In this document: positions 16,382 through 23,535 of the stretch, piece by piece
Numbering within the stretch: position 1 is the first letter of the stretch
Layout: each line of letters starts with the position of its first letter
Origin: JASEJA01 sp038872535
Lineage (GTDB): Archaea; Thermoproteota; Bathyarchaeia; Bathyarchaeales; Bathycorpusculaceae
Reading direction: 5' to 3'
Length of the DNA stretch: 23,535 nucleotides
Assembly (NCBI GenBank): GCA_038872535.1
Contig: JAVZJY010000017.1
Location: forward strand, 1-23,535
Position numbers and translations under genes: made by a program
Notes under the pieces: model-generated
What the model saw: the letters and a program-made list of their open reading frames with translations, nothing else
The model's database searches: none
Told to the model about the DNA's origin: nothing

Positions 16382-16408
16382 TTCGGTTAGACGTTACTAA
16401 CAGAACAT
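16382..16408. repeat. Dispersed palindrome, copy 1
   Basis: TTCGGTTAG (16382-16390) and CTAACAGAA (16397-16405) are complementary except at one position, across a six-base spacer, and are followed by CAT. The second copy at 20046-20072 has the same arms, spacer length and CAT tail. This is the less perfect copy. Confidence 0.5.
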
Positions 16409-16409
16409 G

Positions 16410-16440
16410 AAAAATTTTACCATCACAATGGTAAAGGATT
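16410..16440 (-). terminator. Hairpin with T tract after the flavin reductase remnant
   Basis: TTTACCAT (16416-16423) and ATGGTAAA (16428-16435) form a perfect eight-pair stem with a four-base loop. On the minus strand the stem is followed by ATTTTTC, the look of an intrinsic terminator, and it lies 13 bases or so after the TAG/TAA region that ends the minus-strand remnant at 16453. Confidence 0.5.
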
Positions 16441-16452
16441 GAATATAAAATT

Positions 16453-16983
16453 CTAAGTGTTTTTACCTAATTTCTGTTTCTTTAATAGGATATTTCCTAC
16501 TTCTCTGTATTCTCCAAGCCAATACATTAACGCTTTATCCCTTGAGTATTTTTTCTCAATATGCACCGCCTCTTTTGTCCAATGAACCAATGTAGCTTCC
16601 AGGATATTGAATCTGATGCACCACACCGCGCTCCAAATTAACAGGGCACTCCTTAATGAGAAAGCTTCTGATAACTTCACCTCTTTGAGGGGTTAACCGC
16701 GTCTTTTCGAATTTATCTTCCTTTCTCCTTGAAACTGAACCGCAAATGCAAACAATATCCAGTTGATCTTTGGTGGGTATATTAATTCCAAATTCGCGGT
16801 CTTGTAATATCAACTCATATGTAAGGTTCTCCGGCCTGATCCCCACCATAACGCATGGTGGATTATAAGAATAAAAATGGAATGCTGCAGCCGTCATAAT
16901 GTTTCGGCGAACGTCACCAAAACAACCGGAAAAGATGGCAAAGCATAAATCCCTTGATATGCATCTTTCCTAAATTTTGCCAT
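16453..16983 (-). pseudogene. Flavin reductase-like (FMN split-barrel) gene, two frameshifts
   Basis: Three frames join into one protein: MAKFRKDAYQGIYALPSFPV from 16983, then NIMTAAAFHFYSYNPP through FGINIPTKDQ, CGSVSRRKEDKF and ECPVNLE, and last EAVHIEKKYSRDKALMYWLG to the end at 16453. These are the hallmarks of the flavin reductase-like family, which binds FMN and is found in many archaea with roles in electron transfer. The first shift, near 16903, is repaired by adding one A to the run AAA (FAENIMT); the second, near 16580, by removing one A from AAAA (DKEAVHIE). Product length would be about 176 residues, close to the usual size. Both indels lie in A runs, so either fresh decay or sequence error is possible. 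Confidence 0.78.
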
Positions 16984-17111
16984 ACGATAACACTGAATGT
17001 GTAGATGACTTAAGGTAGAGTTAAATTTTTCGAACACTAAAGAATCCAGTTTTAAGACATGCGCTATGTTTTTATGCAAAAATGATTCTAAAATGGACGA
17101 GAGGGTCAAAA

Positions 17112-17888
17112 TTGAAAGATCCTTTTGACTTTGAGGCGAGAATTTATGATAAAATCTGGGGAAATTACGATTATGACTCTGACGTGCAGTTTTTAGACGA
17201 GCTTTTTAAAGAGCATCATTGTCTGAGAATTATAGACATTGGATGTGGCACTGGGAATCATGCTATAAGACTTGGTAAGATGGGTTACGATGTAACCGGA
17301 GTTGATATTAGCCCTACTATGCTGAGGATGGCAAGAAAAAAGGACGAGGCAAAGGTTGTAAAGTTTTTGCAAGGAGACATGCGAAGGCTTAATAAAGTGG
17401 TGCAGAAGGGCCTAAAATTTGACGCTGCTATATGCTTAGGATACACTTTCTTTCACCTTATAACGGATAATGATGTAAGCATGTTCCTTAAGGGATTGTA
17501 TAGCATTTTAAAGGAAAATGGAGTTTTTGTCTTTAACGCCCGAAACGCCAAGAAAATTAATGAAGAAAAACTAGAAAAGCTCTTTTTAGACCATATAATT
17601 AGTGAAGAAAAGTTTCAGATGATTGTTTTAAGCTATAATAGTCGCCATCCCCAAAACCCAAACGTAATGATCTGGAGACCAATCTTTCTAATAAAAGAAA
17701 AGAATAAGGTAGACCTAAAAATAAGGGAACACAAACTAAGGTGGTTCCATTTTTCAGAACTGGAAAAAATGTTAATAGAAAATGGCTTCGACTTAACAGC
17801 CACATATTCCGGAAATTCTAAAGAAACATTCCTCGAAGAAAAACATGAAAGCATGTGGTTTATAACAAAGGCTATTCCTAAACAATAA
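17112..17888 (+). CDS. Class I SAM-dependent methyltransferase
   Basis: A protein of 258 residues from TTG 17112. Motif I (IIDIGCGTGNHAIRL, about 40-54) binds S-adenosylmethionine, motif II (DVTGVDISPTML) carries the acidic residue for the ribose, and a GDMRRL segment and an AAICLGYTFFHL-type segment follow, as in small-molecule methyltransferases of the UbiE/MenG-like fold. The C-terminal half (LRWFHFSELEKMLIENGF) is usual for this group. The substrate cannot be told. The TTG is preferred since GAGGGT lies six bases upstream and the family tends to begin at this place (KDPFDFEARIYDKIWG). ATG 17082 would add ten residues. It is intact although its neighbours on both sides are broken. Confidence 0.88.
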   Translation: MKDPFDFEARIYDKIWGNYDYDSDVQFLDELFKEHHCLRIIDIGCGTGNHAIRLGKMGYDVTGVDISPTMLRMARKKDEAKVVKFLQGDMRRLNKVVQKGLKFDAAICLGYTFFHLITDNDVSMFLKGLYSILKENGVFVFNARNAKKINEEKLEKLFLDHIISEEKFQMIVLSYNSRHPQNPNVMIWRPIFLIKEKNKVDLKIREHKLRWFHFSELEKMLIENGFDLTATYSGNSKETFLEEKHESMWFITKAIPKQ

Positions 17889-17924
17889 CTTCCTATTGAC
17901 AAGAATATCTATTAGTGTCTCCTA

Positions 17925-18056
17925 GCAGAAACCGGTCGGACAAAGGCAAATTATGATTTAGTATATGATGACAAAAGGATGGTTGAGCACTCCATTCTTG
18001 ATTATGATAAAAACTATATAGTGCTAACATTTTTATTTATGAAAGGAAAGTGTCGA
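17925..18056 (+). pseudogene. Possible coding remnant before the membrane-protein fragment
   Basis: An open stretch without a usual start reads AETGRTKANYDLVYDDKRMV, then EHSILDYDKNYIVLTFLFMK, and ends at a TGA near 18060. Its composition looks like real protein, but it has no start, no ribosome binding site and no family I recognise. It could be the tail of a lost gene. Otherwise the 195 bases after the methyltransferase show nothing clear. Confidence 0.25.
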
Positions 18057-18083
18057 GGTTGAGTAACTTAAATTGTTTCTATT

Positions 18084-18385
18084 ATGCTAACAGCTTGCTT
18101 TGCCATTTCCCTCATGTTTAATGTTTACTTCCTATATGATTTTTCTCGCTTACATGATGAGTTGGCGTTTTATCGTTCTCTTTCCAGCAAAAAAGTGTCT
18201 GTTGATGATATTTGGGTTTTCTGGAATCAATGGAATATTTTCCCTCAACAGAATTCTAACATCTATTATGCCGTTGCTGATTTCGAAATTGTAAATTAGG
18301 GGAGGTATCTGCGTATGTTATTGTTGCTGTAGAAATAAGGCATGAAGGACGAATGATTTATGAATGGTTTAAAACTGGTAAATGA
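18084..18385 (+). pseudogene. Small membrane-anchored protein, frameshifted
   Basis: ATG 18084 opens an N-terminal membrane helix (MLTACFAISLMFNVYFLYDF) and a soluble part (LAFYRSLSSKKVSVDDIWVF) up to a TAG at 18297-18299. In another frame the protein goes on as LGEVSAYVIVAVEIRHEGRM and ends at a TGA at 18383-18385. Adding one T in the TT run just before the TAG joins the two (VNLGEVSAYV). The rebuilt product would be about 100 residues. I do not recognise the family. No clear ribosome binding site precedes the ATG. Confidence 0.5.
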
Positions 18386-18451
18386 AGTGGTGTAGGAGAC
18401 ATATTTATTTATGAGCGTAATAGAAGCGTTTCCTATAAGCTAAAATTGATA

Positions 18452-19468
18452 TTATCTTACGGTATGATACTGAGAGTCGTTGAAATAACATTCTGCCTGA
18501 TAGCCTGAACACTTCCATGTGTCAATTGCAACATCAAATATGTTCCATCCGCCTGCTTGTGGTTCAAGGTTATACCATACTGACCCGAGGAGCAAGTTTA
18601 TTTTAATCTTTACCCAAGCGTGACCTTTTCCTTCACTGTTTTTGCCAAGAACCACATAAACATCATTTGGAGACCAACCAGCAGCACGTAAAAGAGAAAC
18701 GAGAAGGGTTGAGTAATCTTCACAATCACCAGTTCTTAGCTGAAGCGTCTCCTTTGGAAGCTGCCAGTATTCCCATTCACCATGCTTTATGTAATCGTAA
18801 TCTGGATACCCATCCCCATCCGCATCGTCAGAAGGATATTTTATGTTGTTTGCTACCCAATCTTTTAACGCTATCCAGTCGGGAGTAAGCGGAAATTTAC
18901 TACTCAAAATCTGATTTTTAATACTACTTACATAGGCTTCGCTCGGTGTAATAAATAATTTGCATAGTCCAGGATTAGGCTCGGGACTGCGTGGGAGTAT
19001 GGCGTTAACTGTCAGTATAGTCGAATCTGATGATTCCGGGCATGACGCATACAAGCTAATCGCCACTGAGCTATCGTAAGCTATTGTTAGACTGAATGAG
19101 TTTGAGTAGGCGTCATAGGGTCTTATCAACGAAATCGTCTGCGCCGAATAAGTTACTCCATTGACTTTTACCATCACTTTAACATTATACGCCTCGCCAT
19201 CCCCATAATTCCTCACAGAGTATCCCAGATTGGTGATGTATACAGGTAAATCCGAACCTGAATCTCTCATCCAATAACCGCTTACCTCATACAAATAAGC
19301 GGAGAGAATGGGCGCTGTAGCTGGTTGAGTTGTAGTCTGATTCTGCTCTTCCGGAGTCGAAAAATATTCTCCACGTTTCTTTTGATTAATTATCGCAAAT
19401 CCGAAAGTAAGTGCTCCAACTAAAATAGCAATAACTACAAGGGAAGTAAGTAGTTTTTTCGGAGACAT
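18452..19468 (-). CDS. Membrane-anchored transglutaminase-like cysteine protease family protein
   Basis: A 338-residue protein with an N-terminal membrane anchor (LLTSLVVIAILVGALTFGFA), a Thr/Gln-rich linker (about 40-52), an Ig-like domain (55-160) and a transglutaminase-like domain (about 175-315). The catalytic Cys is C249 in RTGDCEDYSTLLVSLLRAAG and the His is H283 in KGHAWVKI; the third residue may be E302 in NLEP. The family works outside the cell as a peptidase or in crosslinking of proteins. A DDADGDGYPDYDY stretch (214-226) looks like a calcium-binding loop. The ATG at 19468 is the natural start before the anchor. The gene is intact. What it acts on is not known; the neighbouring surface proteins are possible targets, by inference only. 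Confidence 0.85.
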   Translation of the reverse strand: MSPKKLLTSLVVIAILVGALTFGFAIINQKKRGEYFSTPEEQNQTTTQPATAPILSAYLYEVSGYWMRDSGSDLPVYITNLGYSVRNYGDGEAYNVKVMVKVNGVTYSAQTISLIRPYDAYSNSFSLTIAYDSSVAISLYASCPESSDSTILTVNAILPRSPEPNPGLCKLFITPSEAYVSSIKNQILSSKFPLTPDWIALKDWVANNIKYPSDDADGDGYPDYDYIKHGEWEYWQLPKETLQLRTGDCEDYSTLLVSLLRAAGWSPNDVYVVLGKNSEGKGHAWVKIKINLLLGSVWYNLEPQAGGWNIFDVAIDTWKCSGYQAECYFNDSQYHTVR

Positions 19469-19515
19469 TTATTTCATTAAAGAGTTAATGAAAGAAGTTA
19501 AAAAATATTTTTCAT

Positions 19516-19992
19516 CTACGTAAATTCTGATTTAGATATTGAAGTAAAAATTAGGCTTAAAATTGAAAGAATAATTACTGGTATTCCGAAAATTACGCCA
19601 CCTATGTATCCGTAAGGTTCTGTTGTTGATGCTAAAATTGTAATAAAACCTGAAACTAAAATCAAAGATATTCCAATGATGGCTAATTGAAAACTTTTCC
19701 TTCTAAGCGTCAATATCCCGCCAGTAAGTCCAAACGCGAATCCAATTAAGCCGAAAATACCCATGAGTAACATTCCAAATCGTGAGTAAGGATAATAAGG
19801 CTGTGCCGATGTTAATATACCTAAAATTCCAACGAAAATACAGATGCAAGATGCGATAATGCCCAAGATTCCACCTGCTATGGGGAAGCCTGTCTTCTTG
19901 CTTATAGCAGTCTTGATTTGTGTACCACAGAACGGGCAGTAAAAAGCTTCATTTGAAACTTCTTTACCGCATTTAGGGCAATACAAAGTCAT
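19516..19992 (-). CDS. Zinc-ribbon membrane protein with four helices
   Basis: A 158-residue protein that begins with a zinc ribbon (YCPKCGKEVSNEAFYCPFCG, C5/C8 with C19/C22). Four hydrophobic helices follow: about 35-60 (AGGILGIIASCICIFVGILG), 72-95, 100-120 and 127-150. Such proteins are frequent in archaea and bacteria, mostly of unknown use, with the ribbon on the cytoplasmic side. The gene lies 47 bases upstream of the transglutaminase-like gene on the same strand and could share its message. A perfect palindrome lies 54-77 bases before its start. Confidence 0.8.
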   Translation of the reverse strand: MTLYCPKCGKEVSNEAFYCPFCGTQIKTAISKKTGFPIAGGILGIIASCICIFVGILGILTSAQPYYPYSRFGMLLMGIFGLIGFAFGLTGGILTLRRKSFQLAIIGISLILVSGFITILASTTEPYGYIGGVIFGIPVIILSILSLIFTSISKSEFT

Positions 19993-20045
19993 AATTTTTA
20001 GTTTACAATTTTAGTATTTGAAAATATTGGACAAAAATAAAGTAC

Positions 20046-20072
20046 TTCTGTTAGTCATCGCTAACAGAACAT
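20046..20072. repeat. Dispersed palindrome, copy 2 (perfect)
   Basis: TTCTGTTAG (20046-20054) and CTAACAGAA (20061-20069) are perfect complements across a six-base spacer and are followed by CAT. The 12-base string CTAACAGAACAT also occurs at 16397-16408 in the other copy. It lies 54-77 bases before the start of the zinc-ribbon membrane protein gene, so an operator is one reading. Confidence 0.6.
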
Positions 20073-20200
20073 TAAGGTTTGTTTTGAAAAATGTTGTCCG
20101 TTGGATTTTTAAACGAGATGTAGAAGGCAATTAGTGGATTTTATTAGTTGGTGATTCTTCTAAAATTTTAAATGGGTTTGTGCTGAGGGATGTGGTAAAA

Positions 20201-20367
20201 ATGGTGAAGAGGAGGGTTTGTTTTATGTGTGGTAGAGAGCTTTCTGAGGGTGAGGCTGTTCCGTTTATAAGGAGGTTTTGGATCGTGAGTCTGGCGAGTT
20301 GAAGTCTGTTGTGGATTATTATTTGTGTAAATCTTGTTATGCTATTGTGAAGAAAAGAACCGTATAG
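20201..20367 (+). pseudogene. Small zinc-binding protein with one frameshift
   Basis: ATG 20201 reads MVKRRVCFMCGRELSEGEAV then PFIRRF, then falls out of frame in the T run at 20276-20279. With one more T it goes on as LDRESGELKSVVDYYLCKSC and YAIVKKRTV to TAG at 20365-20367. Two CxxC pairs (CFMC and CKSC) make a small zinc-binding fold of about 56 residues, of a type frequent in archaea. The frame as given ends at a TGA near 20300. It is too short and broken to be called by length alone. It converges on the TackOD1 gene, whose stop is at 20381. Confidence 0.55.
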
Positions 20368-20380
20368 TGTGGATGTGAAG

Positions 20381-21340
20381 TTAAACCGAGTCTTTTACTT
20401 TTTCTAATGCTTCTTCCGGGTTTTTGGCTTCTATTATCCGGATTTTGTATAGGTTTGCGAGTCTTTTTCCGTTTTCGCTTATTTTTGGCATGGCTATTAG
20501 GATGGTCTTTTCTATGTTTGAGTCGTAGGCTTTTGCGAACATGTCTATTATGGCTTGTTCTTGGACTGGTTTCCCGTCTGTTGATGTTGAGATGTTGATG
20601 GCTATTTTATAGGGTTTTCTTCCATTGTTGGAGGCTATCATGTCGAACATGTGTCTAACACCGGAGCGGCCTTCAACAAATCCTGGAGTTTCAACTTTAA
20701 AGCCTCTGTCTTCCAACAGTTTTCCAATAGGTGCTAAAATAGCCCAGTCCATTGCCACGATTTTGACCAACTCCTCGTTTAGGCTGTATGTGTAGGCATC
20801 TTTTAATTTGGCGTCTTCAAATGTGAATTTTGTTTGGCAGTCTCTGCAGAAGTGTCTTGGAACTGGTATGTCAAAGCTTCTCCCGCATTTGTTGCATGTG
20901 CACCAAACACCAGCCCTTCTAAAGTCAACATCCATCTCAGCTAATTTGCGCCCACATTTAGGGCAGACAAGCCCATCCTTTTTAAGGAATTTCTCTTCAA
21001 CATCCATGTATCCGCACTTAATATGTTCAATGAGAGAGCTTTTCTCAATATCAAAGGACCCGCAGAAAGGGCAGGAGTAGAGAATGGAAACATTTATGGA
21101 TCCACACTTTGGACAGCAGACGATCTTATCGTAAAGCTGCCGCTTCAAAATTCCGCATTCATGAAGCTTCGATAAAAAATCTTCCGCGCTTTCCGAATCC
21201 CCGACTATTTCTTCAACCTCTGGATAAACAAGCACCTTTTTCAAGTCAAAAAGTGGGGTTAGGGCTTTAACCTTCCCGCTCATAAATTTGTTGAGGAGGG
21301 CTTGAACACGCCTGTCATTAAGCGGGTCGCTAAAATTCAT
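20381..21340 (-). CDS. TackOD1 zinc-ribbon output protein with nuclease-like C-terminus
   Basis: A 319-residue protein. Residues about 74-170 carry C76/C79 with C90/C93, H106 and C109, C126/C129 with C147/C149/C152, and C165/C168. The order (SCPFCGS, LIEHIKCGY, VCPKCG, RRAGVWCTC, HFCRDC) fits the TackOD1 domain, named as an output domain of signalling proteins in TACK archaea. The C-terminal part (about 195-312) resembles a PD-(D/E)XK nuclease fold (GRSGVRHMFDMIASNNG), but the expected E-x-K strand reads IAINIST, so catalysis is doubtful. The gene starts five bases after the V4R gene ends, so both are co-translated. It probably turns a signal sensed by its partners into an effect on nucleic acid or on protein. 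The domain name comes from memory of the pattern. Confidence 0.78.
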   Translation of the reverse strand: MNFSDPLNDRRVQALLNKFMSGKVKALTPLFDLKKVLVYPEVEEIVGDSESAEDFLSKLHECGILKRQLYDKIVCCPKCGSINVSILYSCPFCGSFDIEKSSLIEHIKCGYMDVEEKFLKKDGLVCPKCGRKLAEMDVDFRRAGVWCTCNKCGRSFDIPVPRHFCRDCQTKFTFEDAKLKDAYTYSLNEELVKIVAMDWAILAPIGKLLEDRGFKVETPGFVEGRSGVRHMFDMIASNNGRKPYKIAINISTSTDGKPVQEQAIIDMFAKAYDSNIEKTILIAMPKISENGKRLANLYKIRIIEAKNPEEALEKVKDSV

Positions 21341-21345
21341 TGCCG

Positions 21346-21816
21346 TTACTCCCCGCTCTGAGAAGGTTGAAACTCAAACTCGCATGCTTTACCTTCAAAA
21401 GAGGCGCATTTCCGCTCTTTCACAGCAATATTTCTGCCAAACAGCTCTGATAGGAAGCCGCCTAAAAAATTTGACAAAAAATAGCAGCCAACTATACCGC
21501 CGGACCTCCTTGTCCGAGTTTCAAGGGAATTTTTAACGCAAAGCCTTCCAGCTCCCTCGTCAGCATCTATATAAGCGACAGTGAACTCACCCCAGTTCCA
21601 TCCAGTTAAAATTTGGCAAAGCCTTTCGAGTGCGTCTTCTACGCCCAGGTTTTGGCTTTTCATTTTAAGGCAAAAAAGTTTCCCGCAAGACTTAGCCATG
21701 GCGGCAACAATAACCACTGCTCCTGAAGCAAAGAGCTGTTCAAGGGCTTTCTCCATTTCAGCCAACATCTCAAACTCTATGAAGAACCCGCCATTCTGCT
21801 CAAGAACACTCTTCAT
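21346..21816 (-). CDS. V4R-domain protein
   Basis: A 156-residue protein that matches the V4R (4-vinyl reductase) domain over its whole length. The second half is diagnostic: NSLETRTRRSGGIVGCYFLS with C111, then FLGGFLSELFGRNIAVKERK with C137, and ACEFEF with C145. V4R domains bind small hydrophobic molecules or metals and serve as sensor or adaptor modules in bacterial regulators and in archaeal proteins. The middle has LCQILTGWNWGEFTV, also usual. Gaps to the genes on both sides are 15 and 5 bases, so this is the central gene of a three-gene operon. I expect a sensing role. The ligand is unknown. Confidence 0.82.
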   Translation of the reverse strand: MKSVLEQNGGFFIEFEMLAEMEKALEQLFASGAVVIVAAMAKSCGKLFCLKMKSQNLGVEDALERLCQILTGWNWGEFTVAYIDADEGAGRLCVKNSLETRTRRSGGIVGCYFLSNFLGGFLSELFGRNIAVKERKCASFEGKACEFEFQPSQSGE

Positions 21817-21831
21817 CTACATCACGCCTAA

Positions 21832-22131
21832 TCACTTCGGAACAGCCCAATTCCTATATTCAATGTATATGCCTATCAACGTCAATATCCCACCCAAAAG
21901 CATAAGCAATCCGCCAGCAGCGTGCGCCTCAAAACTTCCAACACTCAAAATATACTTTAGCGAGAAGATAGATGAGCCAAAAGCAAGGGATAAAACCCCC
22001 AAACAGACAAAACGCCAAGGCCTACCCATAACACCACCCTTAAAAACACGCATCAAACGACACGCAAAATAAACAAGGCAAACATTAACAACTAAGGCGA
22101 TCACGTTCAACACAACATGAAACATCTCCAT
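21832..22131 (-). CDS. Three-helix membrane protein, likely sensor partner
   Basis: A 99-residue protein with three likely membrane helices near 6-26, 40-60 and 70-90, and short loops. It has no enzymatic motif. Position as first gene of an operon with V4R and TackOD1 proteins suggests that it is the membrane part of a signalling unit. Small three-helix proteins next to V4R genes recur in archaea as far as I recall, but this cannot be checked here. It is divergent from the orphan gene at 22345, with 213 bases of AT-rich DNA between. Confidence 0.75.
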   Translation of the reverse strand: MEMFHVVLNVIALVVNVCLVYFACRLMRVFKGGVMGRPWRFVCLGVLSLAFGSSIFSLKYILSVGSFEAHAAGGLLMLLGGILTLIGIYIEYRNWAVPK

Positions 22132-22344
22132 AAACCATCACTCTTAAACCAAACACATAGACATCAAAATCAAACACTTTAAAATTATGAAACACAAATT
22201 AAGATAAAAAATCAAAAAACAAGGCACCACAACAAATCTTTCCTTTAATATTCACTTACGGAAATTATTATAGGCAATTACTGTTAATGTTTTATAGTTA
22301 TTTTTGGACAAAATTTTTAAGGTTTAAATTACATGTTTTGAAGC
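22132..22344. promoter_or_regulatory. AT-rich divergent intergenic region
   Basis: The space between the V4R operon and the plus-strand orphan gene. For the plus gene a TTTAAATT (about 22320-22328) lies 17-25 bases before the ATG, which would fit a leaderless message. For the minus operon no clear TATA box stands out among many AT-rich stretches. No repeat or RNA gene is seen. Confidence 0.35.
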
Positions 22345-22920
22345 ATGAGCACGCCTGAGCCGTTTGTTTTATATGTTGGTAAGAGGTTTGTTGATAAGGC
22401 TTCTAAAACTTTTGGTTTAGGCCTTATTGTTAGGAAACCCCTTGTGGAAATTTTAAAGAAGATGGATGTAAAGTTTAAAGAGCTGGAAAGGGATGAGGCC
22501 AAAGCGGCCCTTGAAAGACTCGGCGAGTCAAAGGGCATAACCGTGTCTACTGCCCAGCTTATTAAAGGCTTGGCGCTTGCCTTCTTCCTCCCAACAGGCG
22601 TTTTCCTAGCCACTTTGAAGAAAGTTTTCTATAGGTCGGGAGCTGAAACCGAAGACAGCATAATACTCGAATTCCTTGCAGAAATACCGAGGGCCTTCAG
22701 GCCAACCATGTTCTACGACATCTGGCTCGTCGTGCCAAAAACCGAAAAAGGAGAAGCAAACACAAAACAAATAATCAAAACAATAGTGGAAAAGACTGGT
22801 GTTCCACCACTGACGGAAGAAGAATGGGAAAACGCAAAACCCATAATAGAAAAACTGAAAGGAAAACTGGAAGTAAAGGGCGTAACAGAAAACCTCTGGA
22901 CGTTAATACTAACTACTTAG
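22345..22920 (+). CDS. Orphan protein, possibly membrane-associated
   Basis: A 191-residue protein without a family I recognise. The first 70 residues are basic and helical (VRKPLVEILKKMDVKFKELE). One hydrophobic stretch near 71-87 (GLALAFFLPTGVFLATLKK) may dip into or cross the membrane. A mixed domain follows (IILEFLAEIPRAFRPTMFYD, WLVVPKTEKGEAN) and a helical tail. No ribosome binding site lies before the ATG, but a TATA-like box close upstream suggests a leaderless message. It ends with TAG, 14 bases before the secreted beta-helix gene, so the two may be read together. Confidence 0.75.
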   Translation: MSTPEPFVLYVGKRFVDKASKTFGLGLIVRKPLVEILKKMDVKFKELERDEAKAALERLGESKGITVSTAQLIKGLALAFFLPTGVFLATLKKVFYRSGAETEDSIILEFLAEIPRAFRPTMFYDIWLVVPKTEKGEANTKQIIKTIVEKTGVPPLTEEEWENAKPIIEKLKGKLEVKGVTENLWTLILTT

Positions 22921-22934
22921 GTGGGTGGCAAAGG

Positions 22935-23535
22935 ATGCGCTGTAAGTTTGTTAGATTTACGGCGATTTTGACATTTCTGGGCTTCATTTTTCTTCCGCTG
23001 TGTAAGGCTTCTCTATCTTCGAGGGGTCCAATCCGCATAAGTAGTAATATGGACTTTACCGCTGTTAACGGGGTGACTGGTGGTTCTGGAACGGCTATCG
23101 ACCCGTATGTCATTGAGGGCTGGGCTATAACCGAAGACTATGGCGTTGATTATGGAATTTGGCTTGAAAACACAGATGCCTATGTCGTTATTAGGAACTG
23201 CTTGATAGTTTCACCATACACTGGTATTAGGCTTGAACATGTGGCAAACGTTTTAATTGAAAATGTTACCGTGCATGGAGGTCATCAAGGCTTATACATG
23301 TACGACTCAGCAGATGTTGTCATTTCCAACAGCCATATCGACCATATAGTCGGCGACGTTGTTCTGCTCTATTCATCAACCAACATTAAAGTGGAGAATT
23401 GCATAATCGGAGAAGGCCGATACTATAGCCTCTACATGCAACATGTAAACAACACCACCATCAAAGATTGCGAGATCTACGGTAGCCTTTACGGCGTCTA
23501 CGCTGAATCTTCATCGGGCATTTCCATAAACAACT
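22935..23535 (+). CDS. Secreted NosD-like parallel beta-helix protein (cut at right edge)
   Basis: The frame opens at ATG 22935 and is still open at the end of the window, so only the first 200 residues are seen. The signal peptide (RFTAILTFLGFIFLPLCKAS) is followed by a front segment (DFTAVNGVTGGSGTAIDPYV, then IEGWAITED) that is typical of NosD-like proteins. Repeated beta-helix coils come next, each about 22-24 residues: YVVIRNCLI, VLIENVTVHG, DVVISNSHID, NIKVENCIIG, NTTIKDCEIY. Such proteins bind or cut carbohydrate or serve as surface structures. A GGTGGG ribosome binding site lies about six bases before the ATG. It is the intact counterpart of the broken gene at 14973. Confidence 0.85.
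   Translation, partial: MRCKFVRFTAILTFLGFIFLPLCKASLSSRGPIRISSNMDFTAVNGVTGGSGTAIDPYVIEGWAITEDYGVDYGIWLENTDAYVVIRNCLIVSPYTGIRLEHVANVLIENVTVHGGHQGLYMYDSADVVISNSHIDHIVGDVVLLYSSTNIKVENCIIGEGRYYSLYMQHVNNTTIKDCEIYGSLYGVYAESSSGISINN

Noticed and set aside
16453..17109. Three separate small minus-strand genes
   Set aside because: They join into a single flavin reductase-like protein if two one-base indels are repaired.

Overview
The window looks like a chromosome segment from an uncultivated archaeon of the TACK group, most likely a Bathyarchaeia-type lineage. This is inferred from an archaeal-type 23S rRNA 5' end, frequent TTG and GTG starts with GGAGG-type ribosome binding sites, TATA-box promoters, a TackOD1 zinc-ribbon output protein, and secreted proteins with archaeal C-terminal anchors (PEFP and VGGYS types), DUF2341 or NosD-type repeats. 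No database search was possible, so the lineage is a judgement.

Layout. (1) 1-316: 5' part of a 23S rRNA gene on the minus strand, running off the left edge, with its leader and a possible private promoter to about 510. No 16S rRNA or tRNA lies upstream of it. (2) 546-7032: a block of genes all on the minus strand that reads as an integrated plasmid or virus-like element. It holds a tyrosine recombinase with a zinc-ribbon N-terminus, three tiny genes (two joined by GTGA overlaps), a primase-polymerase/helicase, a Cys-rich protein, a protein with three zinc ribbons, and a small orphan. The primase frame has an in-frame TAG just before its catalytic DxD motif, with no ATG, GTG or TTG restart in between. 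(3) 7041-9506: remnants of two exported proteins, one truncated at the element boundary, the other a beta-propeller gene with a stop in the signal peptide and a frameshift. (4) 9627-11503: a two-gene membrane/soluble operon, a divergent membrane gene sharing a strikingly symmetrical promoter, and a small coiled-coil gene whose TATA box sits inside an inverted repeat. (5) About 11617-11683: a candidate structured RNA on the minus strand. (6) 11792-14845: a large InlB-repeat surface protein. (7) 14973-18385: a decayed zone (NosD-like, DUF2341, flavin reductase and membrane-protein remnants) around one intact methyltransferase gene. (8) 18452-20367: a membrane-anchored transglutaminase-like protein, a zinc-ribbon membrane protein and a frameshifted small zinc protein. 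(9) 20381-22131: an apparent signalling operon of a three-helix membrane protein, a V4R-domain protein and a TackOD1 protein with a nuclease-like C-terminus. (10) 22345-23535: an orphan gene and the start of a secreted beta-helix protein cut by the right edge.

Two stories stand out. The mobile element carries a replicase that can only be made whole by reading through an amber codon, or is dead. The chromosome beside it carries many broken surface-protein genes, with most of the one-base indels in or next to short homopolymers, so real decay and assembly error must be told apart. The best candidates for undescribed biology are the amber-containing primase, the minus-strand RNA with a possible pseudoknot, and the membrane/V4R/TackOD1 operon.
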